NCBI GenBank assembly: GCA_964057225.1
Contig: OZ059898.1
Span: 21,119,267-21,183,266, forward strand
Length of the DNA: 64,000 nucleotides
Source: Auanema rhodensis
Taxonomy: Eukaryota; Nematoda; Chromadorea; Rhabditida; Rhabditidae
Direction: 5' to 3'
The position numbers and the translations under genes are program-made. The notes under the pieces were generated by a model, which ran no database searches, was not told where the DNA came from, and saw only the letters and a list, made by a program, of their open reading frames with translations. Shown here one piece after another: positions 52,607 through 64,000 of the stretch (position 1 is the first letter of the stretch; each line of letters opens with the position of its first letter).

Positions 52607-54718
52607 AATTAAATGTACACGTGATGTGCACTTGGTATGTAACTCGCTTCACGTGAAAGATAAAGAGATGCGGTTTTCAAAATTAGATTCCCCATGTCCA
52701 TATTAGTCTAAAAACAAATTTTTATTGATATTGGTTCATGGTAACTATGACTTTGAAATTTACGTGAACTTTAATTTATGCTAATTAAATGTACACGTGA
52801 TGTGCACTAGGTATGTAACTCGCTTCACGTGAAAGATAAAGAGATGCGGTTTTCAAAATTAGATTCCCCATGTCCTTATTAGTCTAAAAACAAATTTTTA
52901 TTGATATTGGTTCATGGTAACTATGACTTTGAAATTTACGTGAACTTTAATTTATGCTAATTAAATGTACACGTGATGTGCACTAGGTATGTAACTCGCT
53001 TCACGTGAAAGATAAAGAGATGCGGTTTTCAAAATTAGATTCCCCATGTCCTTATTAGTCTAAAAACAAATTTTTATTGATATTGGTGCATGGTAACCAT
53101 GACTTTGAAATTTACGTGAACTTTAATTTATGCTAATTAAATGTACACGTGATGTGCACTTGGTATGTAACTCGCTTCACGTGAAAGATAAAAAGATGCG
53201 GTTTTCAAAATTAGATTCCCCATGTCCATATTAGTCTAAAAACAAATTTTTATTGATATTGCTTCATGGTAACCATGACTTTGAAATTTACGTGAACTTT
53301 AATTTATGCTAATTAAATGTACACGTGATGTGCACTTGGTATGTAACTCGCTTCACGTGAAAGATAAAAAGATGCGGTTTCCAAAATTAGATTCCCCATG
53401 TCCATATTAGTCTAAAAACAAATTTTTATTGATATTGCTTCATGGTAACCATGACTTTGAAATTTACGTGAACTTTAATTTATGCTAATTAAATGTACAC
53501 GTGATGTGCACTTGGTATGTAACTCGCTTCACGTGAAAGATAAAGAGATGCGGTTTTCGAAATTAGATTCCCCATGTCCATATTAGTCTAAAAACAAATT
53601 TTTATTGATATTGGTTTATGGTAACCATGACTTTGAAATTTACGTGAACTTTAATTTATGCTAATTAAATGTACACGTGATGTGCACTTGGTATGTAACT
53701 CGCTTCACGTGAAAGATAAAGAGATGCGGTTTTCAAAATTAGATTCCCCATGTCCATATTAGTCTAAAAACAAATTTTTATTGATATTGGTTCATGGTAA
53801 CTATGACTTTGAAATTTACGTGAACTTTAATTTATGCTAATTAAATGTACACGTGATGTGCACTAGGTATGTAACTCGCTTCACGTGAAAGATAAAGAGA
53901 TGCGGTTTTCAAAATTAGATTCCCCATGTCCTTATTAGTCTAAAAACAAATTTTTATTGATATTGGTTCATGGTAACTATGACTTTGAAATTTACGTGAA
54001 CTTTAATTTATGCTAATTAAATGTACACGTGATGTGCACTAGGTATGTAACTCGCTTCACGTGAAAGATAAAGAGATGCGGTTTTCAAAATTAGATTCCC
54101 CATGTCCTTATTAGTCTAAAAACAAATTTTTATTGATATTGGTGCATGGTAACCATGACTTTGAAATTTACGTGAACTTTAATTTATGCTAATTAAATGT
54201 ACACGTGATGTGCACTTGGTATGTAACTCGCTTCACGTGAAAGATAAAAAGATGCGGTTTTCAAAATTAGATTCCCCATGTCCATATTAGTCTAAAAACA
54301 AATTTTTATTGATATTGCTTCATGGTAACCATGACTTTGAAATTTACGTGAACTTTAATTTATGCTAATTAAATGTACACGTGATGTGCACTTGGTATGT
54401 AACTCGCTTCACGTGAAAGATAAAAAGATGCGGTTTCCAAAATTAGATTCCCCATGTCCATATTAGTCTAAAAACAAATTTTTATTGATATTGCTTCATG
54501 GTAACCATGACTTTGAAATTTACGTGAACTTTAATTTATGCTAATTAAATGTACACGTGATGTGCACTTGGTATGTAACTCGCTTCACGTGAAAGATAAA
54601 GAGATGCGGTTTTCGAAATTAGATTCCCCATGTCCATATTAGTCTAAAAACAAATTTTTATTGATATTGGTTTATGGTAACCATGACTTTGAAATTTACG
54701 TGAACTTTAATTTATGCT
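52607..54718 (+). repeat. 6-mer higher-order repeat, two tandem copies (1056 bp each)
   Basis: Units 52607-53662 and 53663-54718 match in every marker: GTAACTATG; CACTAGG with GTCCTTATT and GTAACTATG; CACTAGG with GTCCTTATT and GGTGCAT; GATAAAAAG with GCTTCAT; GATAAAAAG with TTTCC and GCTTCAT; TTTTCGAAA with GGTTTATGG. TTTTCG starts at 53554 and 54610. GTAACTATG in one monomer is always followed by CACTAGG in the next, so the two changes travel as one junction-spanning haplotype. Confidence 0.92.
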
Positions 54719-55598
54719 AATTAAATGTACACGTGATGTGCACTTGGTATGTAACTCGCTTCACGTGAAAGATAAAGAGATGCGGTTTTCAAAATTAGAT
54801 TCCCCATGTCCATATTAGTCTAAAAACAAATTTTTATTGATATTGGTGCATGGTAACCATGACTTTGAAATTTACGTGAACTTTAATTTATGCTAATTAA
54901 ATGTACACGTGATGTGCACTTGGTATGTAACTCGCTTCACGTGAAAGATAAAGAGATGCGGTTTTCAAAATTAGATTCCCCATGTCCATATTAGTCTAAA
55001 AACAAATTTTTATTGATATTGGTTCATGGTAACCATGACTTTGAAATTTACGTGAACTTTAATTTATGCTAATTAAATGTACACGTGATGTGCACTTGGT
55101 ATGTAACTCGCTTCACGTGAAAGATAAAGAGATGCGGTTTTCAAAATTAGATTCCCCATGTCCATATTAGTCTAAAAACAAATTTTTATTGATATTGGTT
55201 CATGGTAACCATGACTTTGAAATTTACGTGAACTTTAATTTATGCTAATTAAATGTACACGTGATGTGCACTTGGTATGTAACTCGCTTCACGTGAAAGA
55301 TAAAGAGATGCGGTTTTCAAAATTAGATTCCCCATGTCCATATTAGTCTAAAAACAAATTTTTATTGATATTGGTTCATGGTAACCATGACTTTGAAATT
55401 TACGTGAACTTTAATTTATGCTAATTAAATGTACACGTGATGTGCACTTGGTATGTAACTCGCTTCACGTGAAAGATAAAGAGATGCGGTTTTCAAAATT
55501 AGATTCCCCATGTCCTTATTAGTCTAAAAACAAATTTTTATTGATATTGGTGCATGGTAACCATGACTTTGAAATTTACGTGAACTTTAATTTATGCT

Positions 55599-56478
55599 AA
55601 TTAAATGTACACGTGATGTGCACTTGGTATGTAACTCGCTTCACGTGAAAGATAAAAAGATGCGGTTTTCAAAATTAGATTCCCCATGTCCATATTAGTC
55701 TAAAAACAAATTTTTATTGATATTGGTTCATGGTAACTATGACTTTGAAATTTACGTGAACTTTAATTTATGCTAATTAAATGTACACGTGATGTGCACT
55801 AGGTATGTAACTCGCTTCACGTGAAAGATAAAGAGATGCGGTTTTCAAAATTAGATTCCCCATGTCCTTATTAGTCTAAAAACAAATTTTTATTGATATT
55901 GGTGCATGGTAACCATGACTTTGAAATTTACGTGAACTTTAATTTATGCTAATTAAATGTACACGTGATGTGCACTTGGTATGTAACTCGCTTCACGTGA
56001 AAGATAAAAAGATGCGGTTTTCAAAATTAGATTCCCCATGTCCATATTAGTCTAAAAACAAATTTTTATTGATATTGCTTCATGGTAACCATGACTTTGA
56101 AATTTACGTGAACTTTAATTTATGCTAATTAAATGTACACGTGATGTGCACTTGGTATGTAACTCGCTTCACGTGAAAGATAAAAAGATGCGGTTTTCAA
56201 AATTAGATTCCCCATGTCCATATTAGTCTAAAAACAAATTTTTATTGATATTGCTTCATGGTAACCATGACTTTGAAATTTACGTGAACTTTAATTTATG
56301 CTAATTAAATGTACACGTGATGTGCACTTGGTATGTAACTCGCTTCACGTGAAAGATAAAGAGATGCGGTTTTCGAAATTAGATTCCCCATGTCCATATT
56401 AGTCTAAAAACAAATTTTTATTGATATTGGTTTATGGTAACCATGACTTTGAAATTTACGTGAACTTTAATTTATGCT
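55599..56478 (+). repeat. Shortened third copy of the 52.6-kb 6-mer
   Basis: Five monomers repeat the HOR order with one member lost: GATAAAAAG with GTAACTATG; CACTAGG with GTCCTTATT and GGTGCAT; GATAAAAAG; GATAAAAAG without TTTCC; TTTTCGAAA with GGTTTATGG (TTTTCG at 56370). Its first monomer combines GATAAAAAG with GTAACTATG, a pairing not in the full units, so it is probably a recombinant. Confidence 0.82.
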
Positions 56479-58414
56479 AATTAAATGTACACGTGATGTG
56501 CACTTGGTATGTAACTCGCTTCACGTGAAAGATAAAGAGATGCGGTTTTCAAAATTAGATTCCCCATGTCCATATTAGTCTAAAAACAAATTTTTATTGA
56601 TATTGGTGCATGGTAACCATGACTTTGAAATTTACGTGAACTTTAATTTATGCTAATTAAATGTACACGTGATGTGCACTTGGTATGTAACTCGCTTCAC
56701 GTGAAAGATAAAGAGATGCGGTTTTCAAAATTAGATTCCCCATGTCCATATTAGTCTAAAAACAAATTTTTATTGATATTGGTTCATGGTAACCATGACT
56801 TTGAAATTTACGTGAACTTTAATTTATGCTAATTAAATGTACACGTGATGTGCACTTGGTATGTAACTCGCTTCACGTGAAAGATAAAGAGATGCGGTTT
56901 TCAAAATTAGATTCCCCATGTCCATATTAGTCTAAAAACAAATTTTTATTGATATTGGTGCATGGTAACCATGACTTTGAAATTTACGTGAACTTTAATT
57001 TATGCTAATTAAATGTACACGTGATGTGCACTTGGTATGTAACTCGCTTCACGTGAAAGATAAAGAGATGCGGTTTTCAAAATTAGATTCCCCATGTCCA
57101 TATTAGTCTAAAAACAAATTTTTATTGATATTGGTTCATGGTAACCATGACTTTGAAATTTACGTGAACTTTAATTTATGCTAATTAAATGTACACGTGA
57201 TGTGCACTTGGTATGTAACTCGCTTCACGTGAAAGATAAAGAGATGCGGTTTTCAAAATTAGATTCCCCATGTCCATATTAGTCTAAAAACAAATTTTTA
57301 TTGATATTGGTTCATGGTAACCATGACTTTGAAATTTACGTGAACTTTAATTTATGCTAATTAAATGTACACGTGATGTGCACTTGGTATGTAACTCGCT
57401 TCACGTGAAAGATAAAGAGATGCGGTTTTCAAAATTAGATTCCCCATGTCCATATTAGTCTAAAAACAAATTTTTATTGATATTGGTGCATGGTAACCAT
57501 GACTTTGAAATTTACGTGAACTTTAATTTATGCTAATTAAATGTACACGTGATGTGCACTTGGTATGTAACTCGCTTCACGTGAAAGATAAAGAGATGCG
57601 GTTTTCAAAATTAGATTCCCCATGTCCATATTAGTCTAAAAACAAATTTTTATTGATATTGGTTCATGGTAACCATGACTTTGAAATTTACGTGAACTTT
57701 AATTTATGCTAATTAAATGTACACGTGATGTGCACTTGGTATGTAACTCGCTTCACGTGAAAGATAAAGAGATGCGGTTTTCAAAATTAGATTCCCCATG
57801 TCCATATTAGTCTAAAAACAAATTTTTATTGATATTGGTTCATGGTAACCATGACTTTGAAATTTACGTGAACTTTAATTTATGCTAATTAAATGTACAC
57901 GTGATGTGCACTTGGTATGTAACTCGCTTCACGTGAAAGATAAAGAGATGCAGTTTTCAAAATTAGATTCCCCATGTCCATATTAGTCTAAAAACAAATT
58001 TTTATTGATATTGGTTCATGGGAACCATGACTTTGAAATTTACGTGAACTTTAATTTATGCTAATTAAATGTACACGTGATGTGCACTTGGTATGTAACT
58101 CGCTTCACGTGAAAGATAAAAAGATGCGGTTTTCAAAATTAGATTCCCCATGTCCATATTAGTCTAAAAACAAATTTTTATTGATATTGGTGCATGGTAA
58201 CCATGACTTTGAAATTTACGTGAACTTTAATTTATGCTAATTAAATGTACACGTGATGTGCACTTGGTATGTAACTCGCTTCACGTGAAAGATAAAGAGA
58301 TGCGGTTTTCAAAATTAGATTCCCCATGTCCATATTAGTCTAAAAACAAATTTTTATTGATATTGGTTCATGGTAACCATGACTTTGAAATTTACGTGAA
58401 CTTTAATTTATGCT

Positions 58415-61406
58415 AATTAAATGTACACGTGATGTGCACTTGGTATGTAACTCGCTTCACGTGAAAGATAAAGAGATGCGGTTTTCAAAATTAGATTCCC
58501 CATGTCCATATTAGTCTAAAAACAAATTTTTATTGATATTGGTTCATGGTAACCATGACTTTGAAATTTACGTGAACTTTAATTAATGCTAATTAAATGT
58601 ACACGTGATGTGCACTTGGTATGTAACTCGCTTCACGTGAAAGATAAAGAGATGCGGTTTTCAAAATTAGATTCCCCATGTCCATATTAGTCTAAAAACA
58701 AATTTTTATTGATATTGCTTCATGGTAACCATGACTTTGAAATTTACGTGAACTTTAATTTATGCTAATTAAATGTACACGTGATGTGCACTTGGTATGT
58801 AACTCGCTTCACGTGAAAGATAAAGAGATGCGGTTTTCAAAATTAGATTTCCCATGTCCATATTAGTCTAAAAACAAATTTTTATTGATATTGGTGCATG
58901 GTAACCATGACTTTGAAATTTACGTGAACTTTAATTTATGCTAATTAAATGTACACGTGATGTGCACTTGGTATGTAACTCGCTTCACGTGAAAGATAAA
59001 GAGATGCGGTTTTCAAAATTAGATTCCCCATGTCCATATTAGTCTAAAAACAAATTTTTATTGATATTGGTTCATGGTAACCACGACTTTGAAATTTACG
59101 TGAACTTTAATTTATGCTAATTAAATGTACACGTGATGAGCACTTGGTATGTAACTCGCTTCACGTGAAAGATAAAGAGATGCGGTTTTCAAAATTAGAT
59201 TCCCCATGTCCATATTAGTCTAAAAACAAATTTTTATTGATATTGGTTCATGGTAACCATGACTTTGAAATTTACGTGAACTTTAATTAATGCTAATTAA
59301 ATGTACACGTGATGTGCACTTGGTATGTAACTCGCTTCACGTGAAAGATAAAGAGATGCGGTTTTCAAAATTAGATTCCCCATGTCCATATTAGTCTAAA
59401 AACAAATTTTTATTGATATTGCTTCATGGTAACCATGACTTTGAAATTTACGTGAACTTTAATTTATGCTAATTAAATGTACACGTGATGTGCACTTGGT
59501 ATGTAACTCGCTTCACGTGAAAGATAAAGAGATGCGGTTTTCAAAATTAGATTCCCCATATCCATATTAGTCTAAAAACAAATTTTTATTGATATTGCTT
59601 CATGGTAACCATGACTTTGAAATTTACGTGAACTTTAATTTATGCTAATTAAATGTACACGTGATGTGCACTTGGTATGTAACTCGCTTCACGTGAAAGA
59701 TAAAGAGATGCGGTTTTCAAAATTAGATTCCCCATGTCCATATTAGTCTAAAAACAAATTTTTATTGATATTGGTGCATGGTAACCATGACTTTGAAATT
59801 TACGTGAACTTTAATTTATGCTAATTAAATGTACACGTGATGTGCACTTGGTATGTAACTCGCTTCACGTGAAAGATAAAGAGATGCGGTTTTCAAAATT
59901 AGATTCCCCATGTCCATATTAGTCTAAAAACAAATTTTTATTGATATTGGTTCATGGTAACCATGACTTTGAAATTTACGTGAACTTTAATTTATGCTAA
60001 TTAAATGTACACGTGATGTGCACTTGGTATGTAACTCGCTTCACGTGAAAGATAAAAAGATGCGGTTTTCAAAATTAGATTCCCCATGTCCATATTAGTC
60101 TAAAAACAAATTTTTATTGATATTGGTTCATGGTAACCATGACTTTGAAATTTACGTGAACTTTAATTAATGCTAATTAAATGTACACGTGATGTGCACT
60201 TGGTATGTAACTCGCTTCACGTGAAAGATAAAGAGATGCGGTTTTCAAAATTAGATTCCCCATGTCCATATTAGTCTAAAAACAAATTTTTATTGATATT
60301 GGTTCATGGTAACCATGACTTTGAAATTTACGTGAACTTTAATTAATGCTAATTAAATGTACACGTGATGTGCACTTGGTATGTAACTCGCTTCACGTGA
60401 AAGATAAAGAGATGCGGTTTTCAAAATTAGATTCCCCATGTCCATATTAGTCTAAAAACAAATTTTTATTGATATTGGTTCATGGTAACCATGACTTTGA
60501 AATTTACGTGAACTTTAATTTATGCTAATTAAATGTACACGTGATGTGCACTTGGTATGTAACTCGCTTCACGTGAAAGATAAAGAGATGCGGTTTTCAA
60601 AATTAGATTCCCCATGTCCATATTAGTCTAAAAACAAATTTTTATTGATATTGGTTCATGGTAACCATGACTTTGAAATTTACGTGAACTTTAATTTATG
60701 CTAATTAAATGTACACGTGATGTGCACTTGGTATGTAACTCGCTTCACGTGAAAGATAAAAAGATGCGGTTTTCAAAATTAGATTCCCCATGTCCATATT
60801 AGTCTAAAAACAAATTTTTATTGATATTGGTTCATGGTAACCATGACTTTGAAATTTACGTGAACTTTAATTAATGCTAATTAAATGTACACGTGATGTG
60901 CACTTGGTATGTAACTCGCTTCACGTGAAAGATAAAGAGATGCGGTTTTCAAAATTAGATTCCCCATGTCCATATTAGTCTAAAAACAAATTTTTATTGA
61001 TATTGCTTCATGGTAACCATGACTTTGAAATTTACGTGAACTTTAATTTATGCTAATTAAATGTACACGTGATGTGCACTTGGTATGTAACTCGCTTCAC
61101 GTGAAAGATAAAGAGATGCGGTTTTCAAAATTAGATTCCCCATGTCCATATTAGTCTAAAAACAAATTTTTATTGATATTGGTTCATGGTAACCATGACT
61201 TTGAAATTTACGTGAACTTTAATTTATGCTAATTAAATGTACACGTGATGAGCACTTGGTATGTAACTCGCTTCACGTGAAAGATAAAGAGATGCGGTTT
61301 TCAAAATTAGATTCCCCATGTCCATATTAGTCTAAAAACAAATTTTTATTGATATTGGTTCATGGTAACCATGACTTTGAAATTTACGTGAACTTTAATT
61401 AATGCT
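58415..61406 (+). repeat. Zone with a TTAATTAA monomer subtype
   Basis: T171 to A converts the end of six monomers (starts 58415, 59119, 59999, 60175, 60703, 61231) to AATTAATGCT. This creates the 8-bp palindrome TTAATTAA, a PacI site. Spacing is 4, 5, 1, 3 and 3 monomers, so no fixed HOR is reached. A second rare marker, GATGAGCAC, is shared at 59135 and 61247, 12 monomers apart. I did not see this subtype elsewhere in the window. Confidence 0.85.
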
Positions 61407-61758
61407 AATTAAATGTACACGTGATGTGCACTTGGTATGTAACTCGCTTCACGTGAAAGATAAAGAGATGCGGTTTTCAAAATTAGATTCCCCATGTCCA
61501 TATTAGTCTAAAAACAAATTTTTATTGATATTGGTTCATGGTAACCATGACTTTGAAATTTACGTGAACTTTAATTTATGCTAATTAAATGTACACGTGA
61601 TGTGCACTTGGTATGTAACTCGCTTCACGTGAAAGATAAAGAGATGCGGTTTTCAAAATTAGATTCCCCATGTCCATATTAGTCTAAAAACAAATTTTTA
61701 TTGATATTGGTTCATGGTAACCATGACTTTGAAATTTACGTGAACTTTAATTTATGCT

Positions 61759-63866
61759 AATTAAATGTACACGTGATGTGCACTTGGTATGTAACTCGCT
61801 TCACGTGAAAGATAAAGAGATGCGGTTTTCAAAATTAGATTCCCCATGTCCATATTAGTCTAAAAGAAATTTTTATTGATATTGCTTCATGGTAACCATG
61901 ACTTTGAAATTTACGTGAACTTTAATTTATGCTAATTAAATGTACACGTGATGTGCACTTGGTATGTAACTCGCTTCACGTGAAAGATAAAGAGATGCGG
62001 TTTTCAAAATTAGATTCCCCATGTCCATATTAGTCTAAAAACAAATTTTTATTGATATTGGTTCATGGTAACCATGACTTTGAAATTTACGTGAACTTTA
62101 ATTTATGCTAATTAAATGTACACGTGATGTGCACTTGGTATGTAACTCGCTTCACGTGAAAGATAAAGAGATGCGGTTTTCAAAACTAGATTCCTCATGT
62201 CCATATTAGTCTAAAAACAAATTTTTATTGATATTGGTTCATGGTAACCATGACTTTGAAATTTACGTGAACTTTAATTTATGCTAATTAAATGTACACG
62301 TGATGTGCACTTGGTATGTAACTCGCTTCACGTGAAAGATAAAGAGATGCGGTTTCCAAAATTAGATTCCTCATGTCCATATTAGTCTAAAAACAAATTT
62401 TTATTGATATTGGTTCATGGTAACCATGACTTTGAAATTTACGTGAACTTTAATTTATGCTAATTAAATGTACACGTGATGTGCACTTGGTATGTAACTC
62501 GCTTCACGTGGAAGATAAAGAGATGCGGTTTTCAAAATTAGATTCCCCATGTCCATATTAGTCTAAAAACAAATTTTTATTGATATTGGTGCATGGTAAC
62601 CATGACTTTGAAATTTACGTGAACTTTAATTTATGCTAATTAAATGTACACGTGATGTGCACTTGGTATGTAACTCGCTTCACGTGAAAGATAAAGAGAT
62701 GCGGTTTTCAAAATTAGATTCCCCATGTCCATATTAGTCTAAAAACAAATTTTTATTGATATTGCTTCATGGTAACCATGACTTTGAAATTTACGTGAAC
62801 TTTAATTTATGCTAATTAAATGTACACGTGATGTGCACTTGGTATGTAACTCGCTTCACGTGAAAGATAAAGAGATGCGGTTTTCAAAATTAGATTTCCC
62901 ATGTCCATATTAGTCTAAAAACAAATTTTTATTGATATTGGTTCATGGTAACCATGACTTTGAAATTTACGTGAACTTTAATTTATGCTAATTAAATGTA
63001 CACGTGATGTGCACTTGGTATGTAACTCGCTTCACGTGAAAGATAAAGAGATGCGGTTTTCAAAATTAGATTCCCCATGTCCATATTAGTCTAAAAGAAA
63101 TTTTTATTGATATTGCTTCATGGTAACCATGACTTTGAAATTTACGTGAACTTTAATTTATGCTAATTAAATGTACACGTGATGTGCACTTGGTATGTAA
63201 CTCGCTTCACGTGAAAGATAAAAAGATGCGGTTTTCAAAATTAGATTCCCCATGTCCATATTAGTCTAAAAGAAATTTTTATTGATATTGCTTCATGGTA
63301 ACCATGACTTTGAAATTTACGTGAACTTTAATTTATGCTAATTAAATGTACACGTGATGTGCACTTGGTATGTAACTCGCTTCACGTGAAAGATAAAAAG
63401 ATGCGGTTTTCAAAATTAGATTCCCCATGTCCATATTAGTCTAAAAACAAATTTTTATTGATATTGGTTCATGGTAACCATGACTTTGAAATTTACGTGA
63501 ACTTTAATTTATGCTAATTAAATGTACACGTGATGTGCACTTGGTATGTAACTCGCTTCACGTGAAAGATAAAGAGATGCGGTTTTCAAAATTAGATTCC
63601 CCATGTCCATATTAGTCTAAAAGAAATTTTTATTGATATTGCTTCATGGTAACCATGACTTTGAAATTTACGTGAACTTTAATTTATGCTAATTAAATGT
63701 ACACGTGATGTGCACTTGGTATGTAACTCGCTTCACGTGAAAGATAAAGAGATGCGGTTTTCAAAATTAGATTCCCCATGTCCATATTAGTCTAAAAACA
63801 AATTTTTATTGATATTGGTTCATGGTAACCATGACTTTGAAATTTACGTGAACTTTAATTTATGCT
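61759..63866 (+). repeat. Second zone of the 175-bp subtype
   Basis: Four more TCTAAAAG/GCTTCAT monomers occur near 61865, 63095, 63270 and 63621, mixed with GATAAAAAG and GATTTCCC copies as in the 41-52 kb zone. The approximately 9 kb between the zones lacks them. The array continues past the end of the window. Confidence 0.85.
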
Positions 63867-64000
63867 AATTAAATGTACACGTGATGTGCACTTGGTATGT
63901 AACTCGCTTCACGTGAAAGATAAAGAGATGCGGTTTTCAAAATTAGATTCCCCATGTCCATATTAGTCTAAAAACAAATTTTTATTGATATTGGTTCATG
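63867..64000 (+). repeat. Partial final monomer cut by the window end
   Basis: The first 134 bases of a monomer are present, ending within the GGTAACC dyad. The sequence is consensus-like with GGTTCAT. The cut is the window edge, not a biological boundary. Confidence 0.95.

Larger units (their letters stand above)
41183..52650 (+). repeat. Zone rich in a 175-bp monomer subtype (TCTAAAAG with GCTTCAT)
   Basis: Fourteen monomers here have AAAAG in place of AAAAAC at positions 104-109, which shortens them to 175 bp. They lie near 41288, 41640, 42343, 44455, 44805, 48675, 49026, 49200, 49552, 50605, 51484, 51835, 52012 and 52538. Every one also carries G128 to C (GCTTCAT). The reverse is not true, since GCTTCAT occurs widely without the deletion. 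Many are followed by a GGTTCAT monomer with GATAAAAAG (G59 to A) or GATTTCCC (C84 to T). The subtype is absent before 41.2 kb. The zone is interrupted by the block 45578-48041, which has none. Confidence 0.88.
1..64000 (+). repeat. Satellite DNA array, 176-bp monomer, 363 full copies plus a partial
   Basis: A 176-bp unit repeats head to tail in one orientation from the first to the last base. Monomer starts fall at 1, 177, 353 and so on. They slip by one base at each of 22 single-base deletions: one in a T run near 6800; one in an A run near 23863, 48849 and 50430; and 18 in a linked subtype after 41.2 kb. With these counted, 363 full monomers end at 63866. Most copies differ from the consensus at only a few positions. 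The consensus has about 56 G+C in 176 bases and five CpGs. No stretch is non-repetitive, so intervals not listed separately hold the same monomers without an HOR that I could resolve. Both ends of the window lie inside the array. A centromeric or heterochromatic role is inferred from unit length and organisation. The family is not one I recognise, and the orientation label is arbitrary. Confidence 0.99.

Noticed and set aside
41183-52650. Possible inverted monomers near zone boundaries
   Set aside because: All boundaries I checked (41.2, 45.6, 48.0 and 52.6 kb) keep the same orientation and phase. Only the variants change.
1-64000. CRISPR-like regular repetition
   Set aside because: The unit is 176 bp with no unique spacers; all of the period is repeated. 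No cas-like gene is present.
1-64000. Human alpha satellite or another CENP-B-box satellite
   Set aside because: The unit is 176 rather than 171 bp, the sequence is unlike alpha satellite, and I see no match to the CENP-B box core pattern (TTCG followed by A/CGGG spacing).
1-64000. Known plant centromere repeats (Arabidopsis 178-bp, Brassica 176-bp, maize CentC, rice CentO)
   Set aside because: Similar length only. The sequence as I recall those families does not resemble this monomer. A database search would be decisive.
1-64000. Transposon, telomere repeat, rRNA or tRNA within the array
   Set aside because: The monomer count and phase leave no unexplained bases, and no telomeric runs or RNA-gene motifs were seen on either strand.

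Overview
The whole window is one uninterrupted satellite-DNA array. A 176-bp, AT-rich monomer (about 32% G+C, counted on the consensus) is repeated head to tail in a single orientation. Phasing the monomer from base 1, I count 363 complete copies plus a 134-bp partial copy (63867-64000). The last complete boundary falls where 363 x 176 bp minus 22 single-base deletions predicts, and I found all 22. There is therefore no room for a transposon, gene, inversion or net insertion. No protein-coding gene, rRNA, tRNA, CRISPR locus or mobile element is supported.

Such an array points to a eukaryotic nuclear genome, in constitutive heterochromatin. A 176-bp unit near nucleosomal length, with higher-order repeats, is typical of centromeric or pericentromeric satellites of plants and animals. 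I do not recognise the monomer and do not assign a species. It is not human alpha satellite and has no CENP-B box that I can see.

The interest lies in how monomer variants are arranged. Shared point variants reveal several unrelated higher-order repeats (HORs): a 4-mer (1409-2816), a 5-mer (3873-5632), a 7-mer (8624-11087), a 5-mer (14256-16015), a 10-mer (20416-23934), a recurring 4-monomer core (25519-28510), a dimer (28687-29390), a 6-mer (33791-35902), an alternating A/B dimer with a chimeric monomer (43116-44347), and another 6-mer (52607-54718). Above these lie longer segmental duplications: 12848-14255 with 17424-19007, and 31503-36782 with 36783-40830, the latter having a third partial copy at 45578-48041. 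A 175-bp subtype, always carrying a linked downstream substitution, appears only after about 41.2 kb.

Each monomer contains three ACGTGA motifs. Across a monomer junction they are spaced 33 and 32 bp apart, about three helical turns. It also has a 10-bp palindrome containing CACGTG and a 7+1+7 dyad around GGTAACC. These are the only candidate functional sites, and their role is inferred. The three 60-codon open frames are repeat artefacts created by one copied substitution, not genes.
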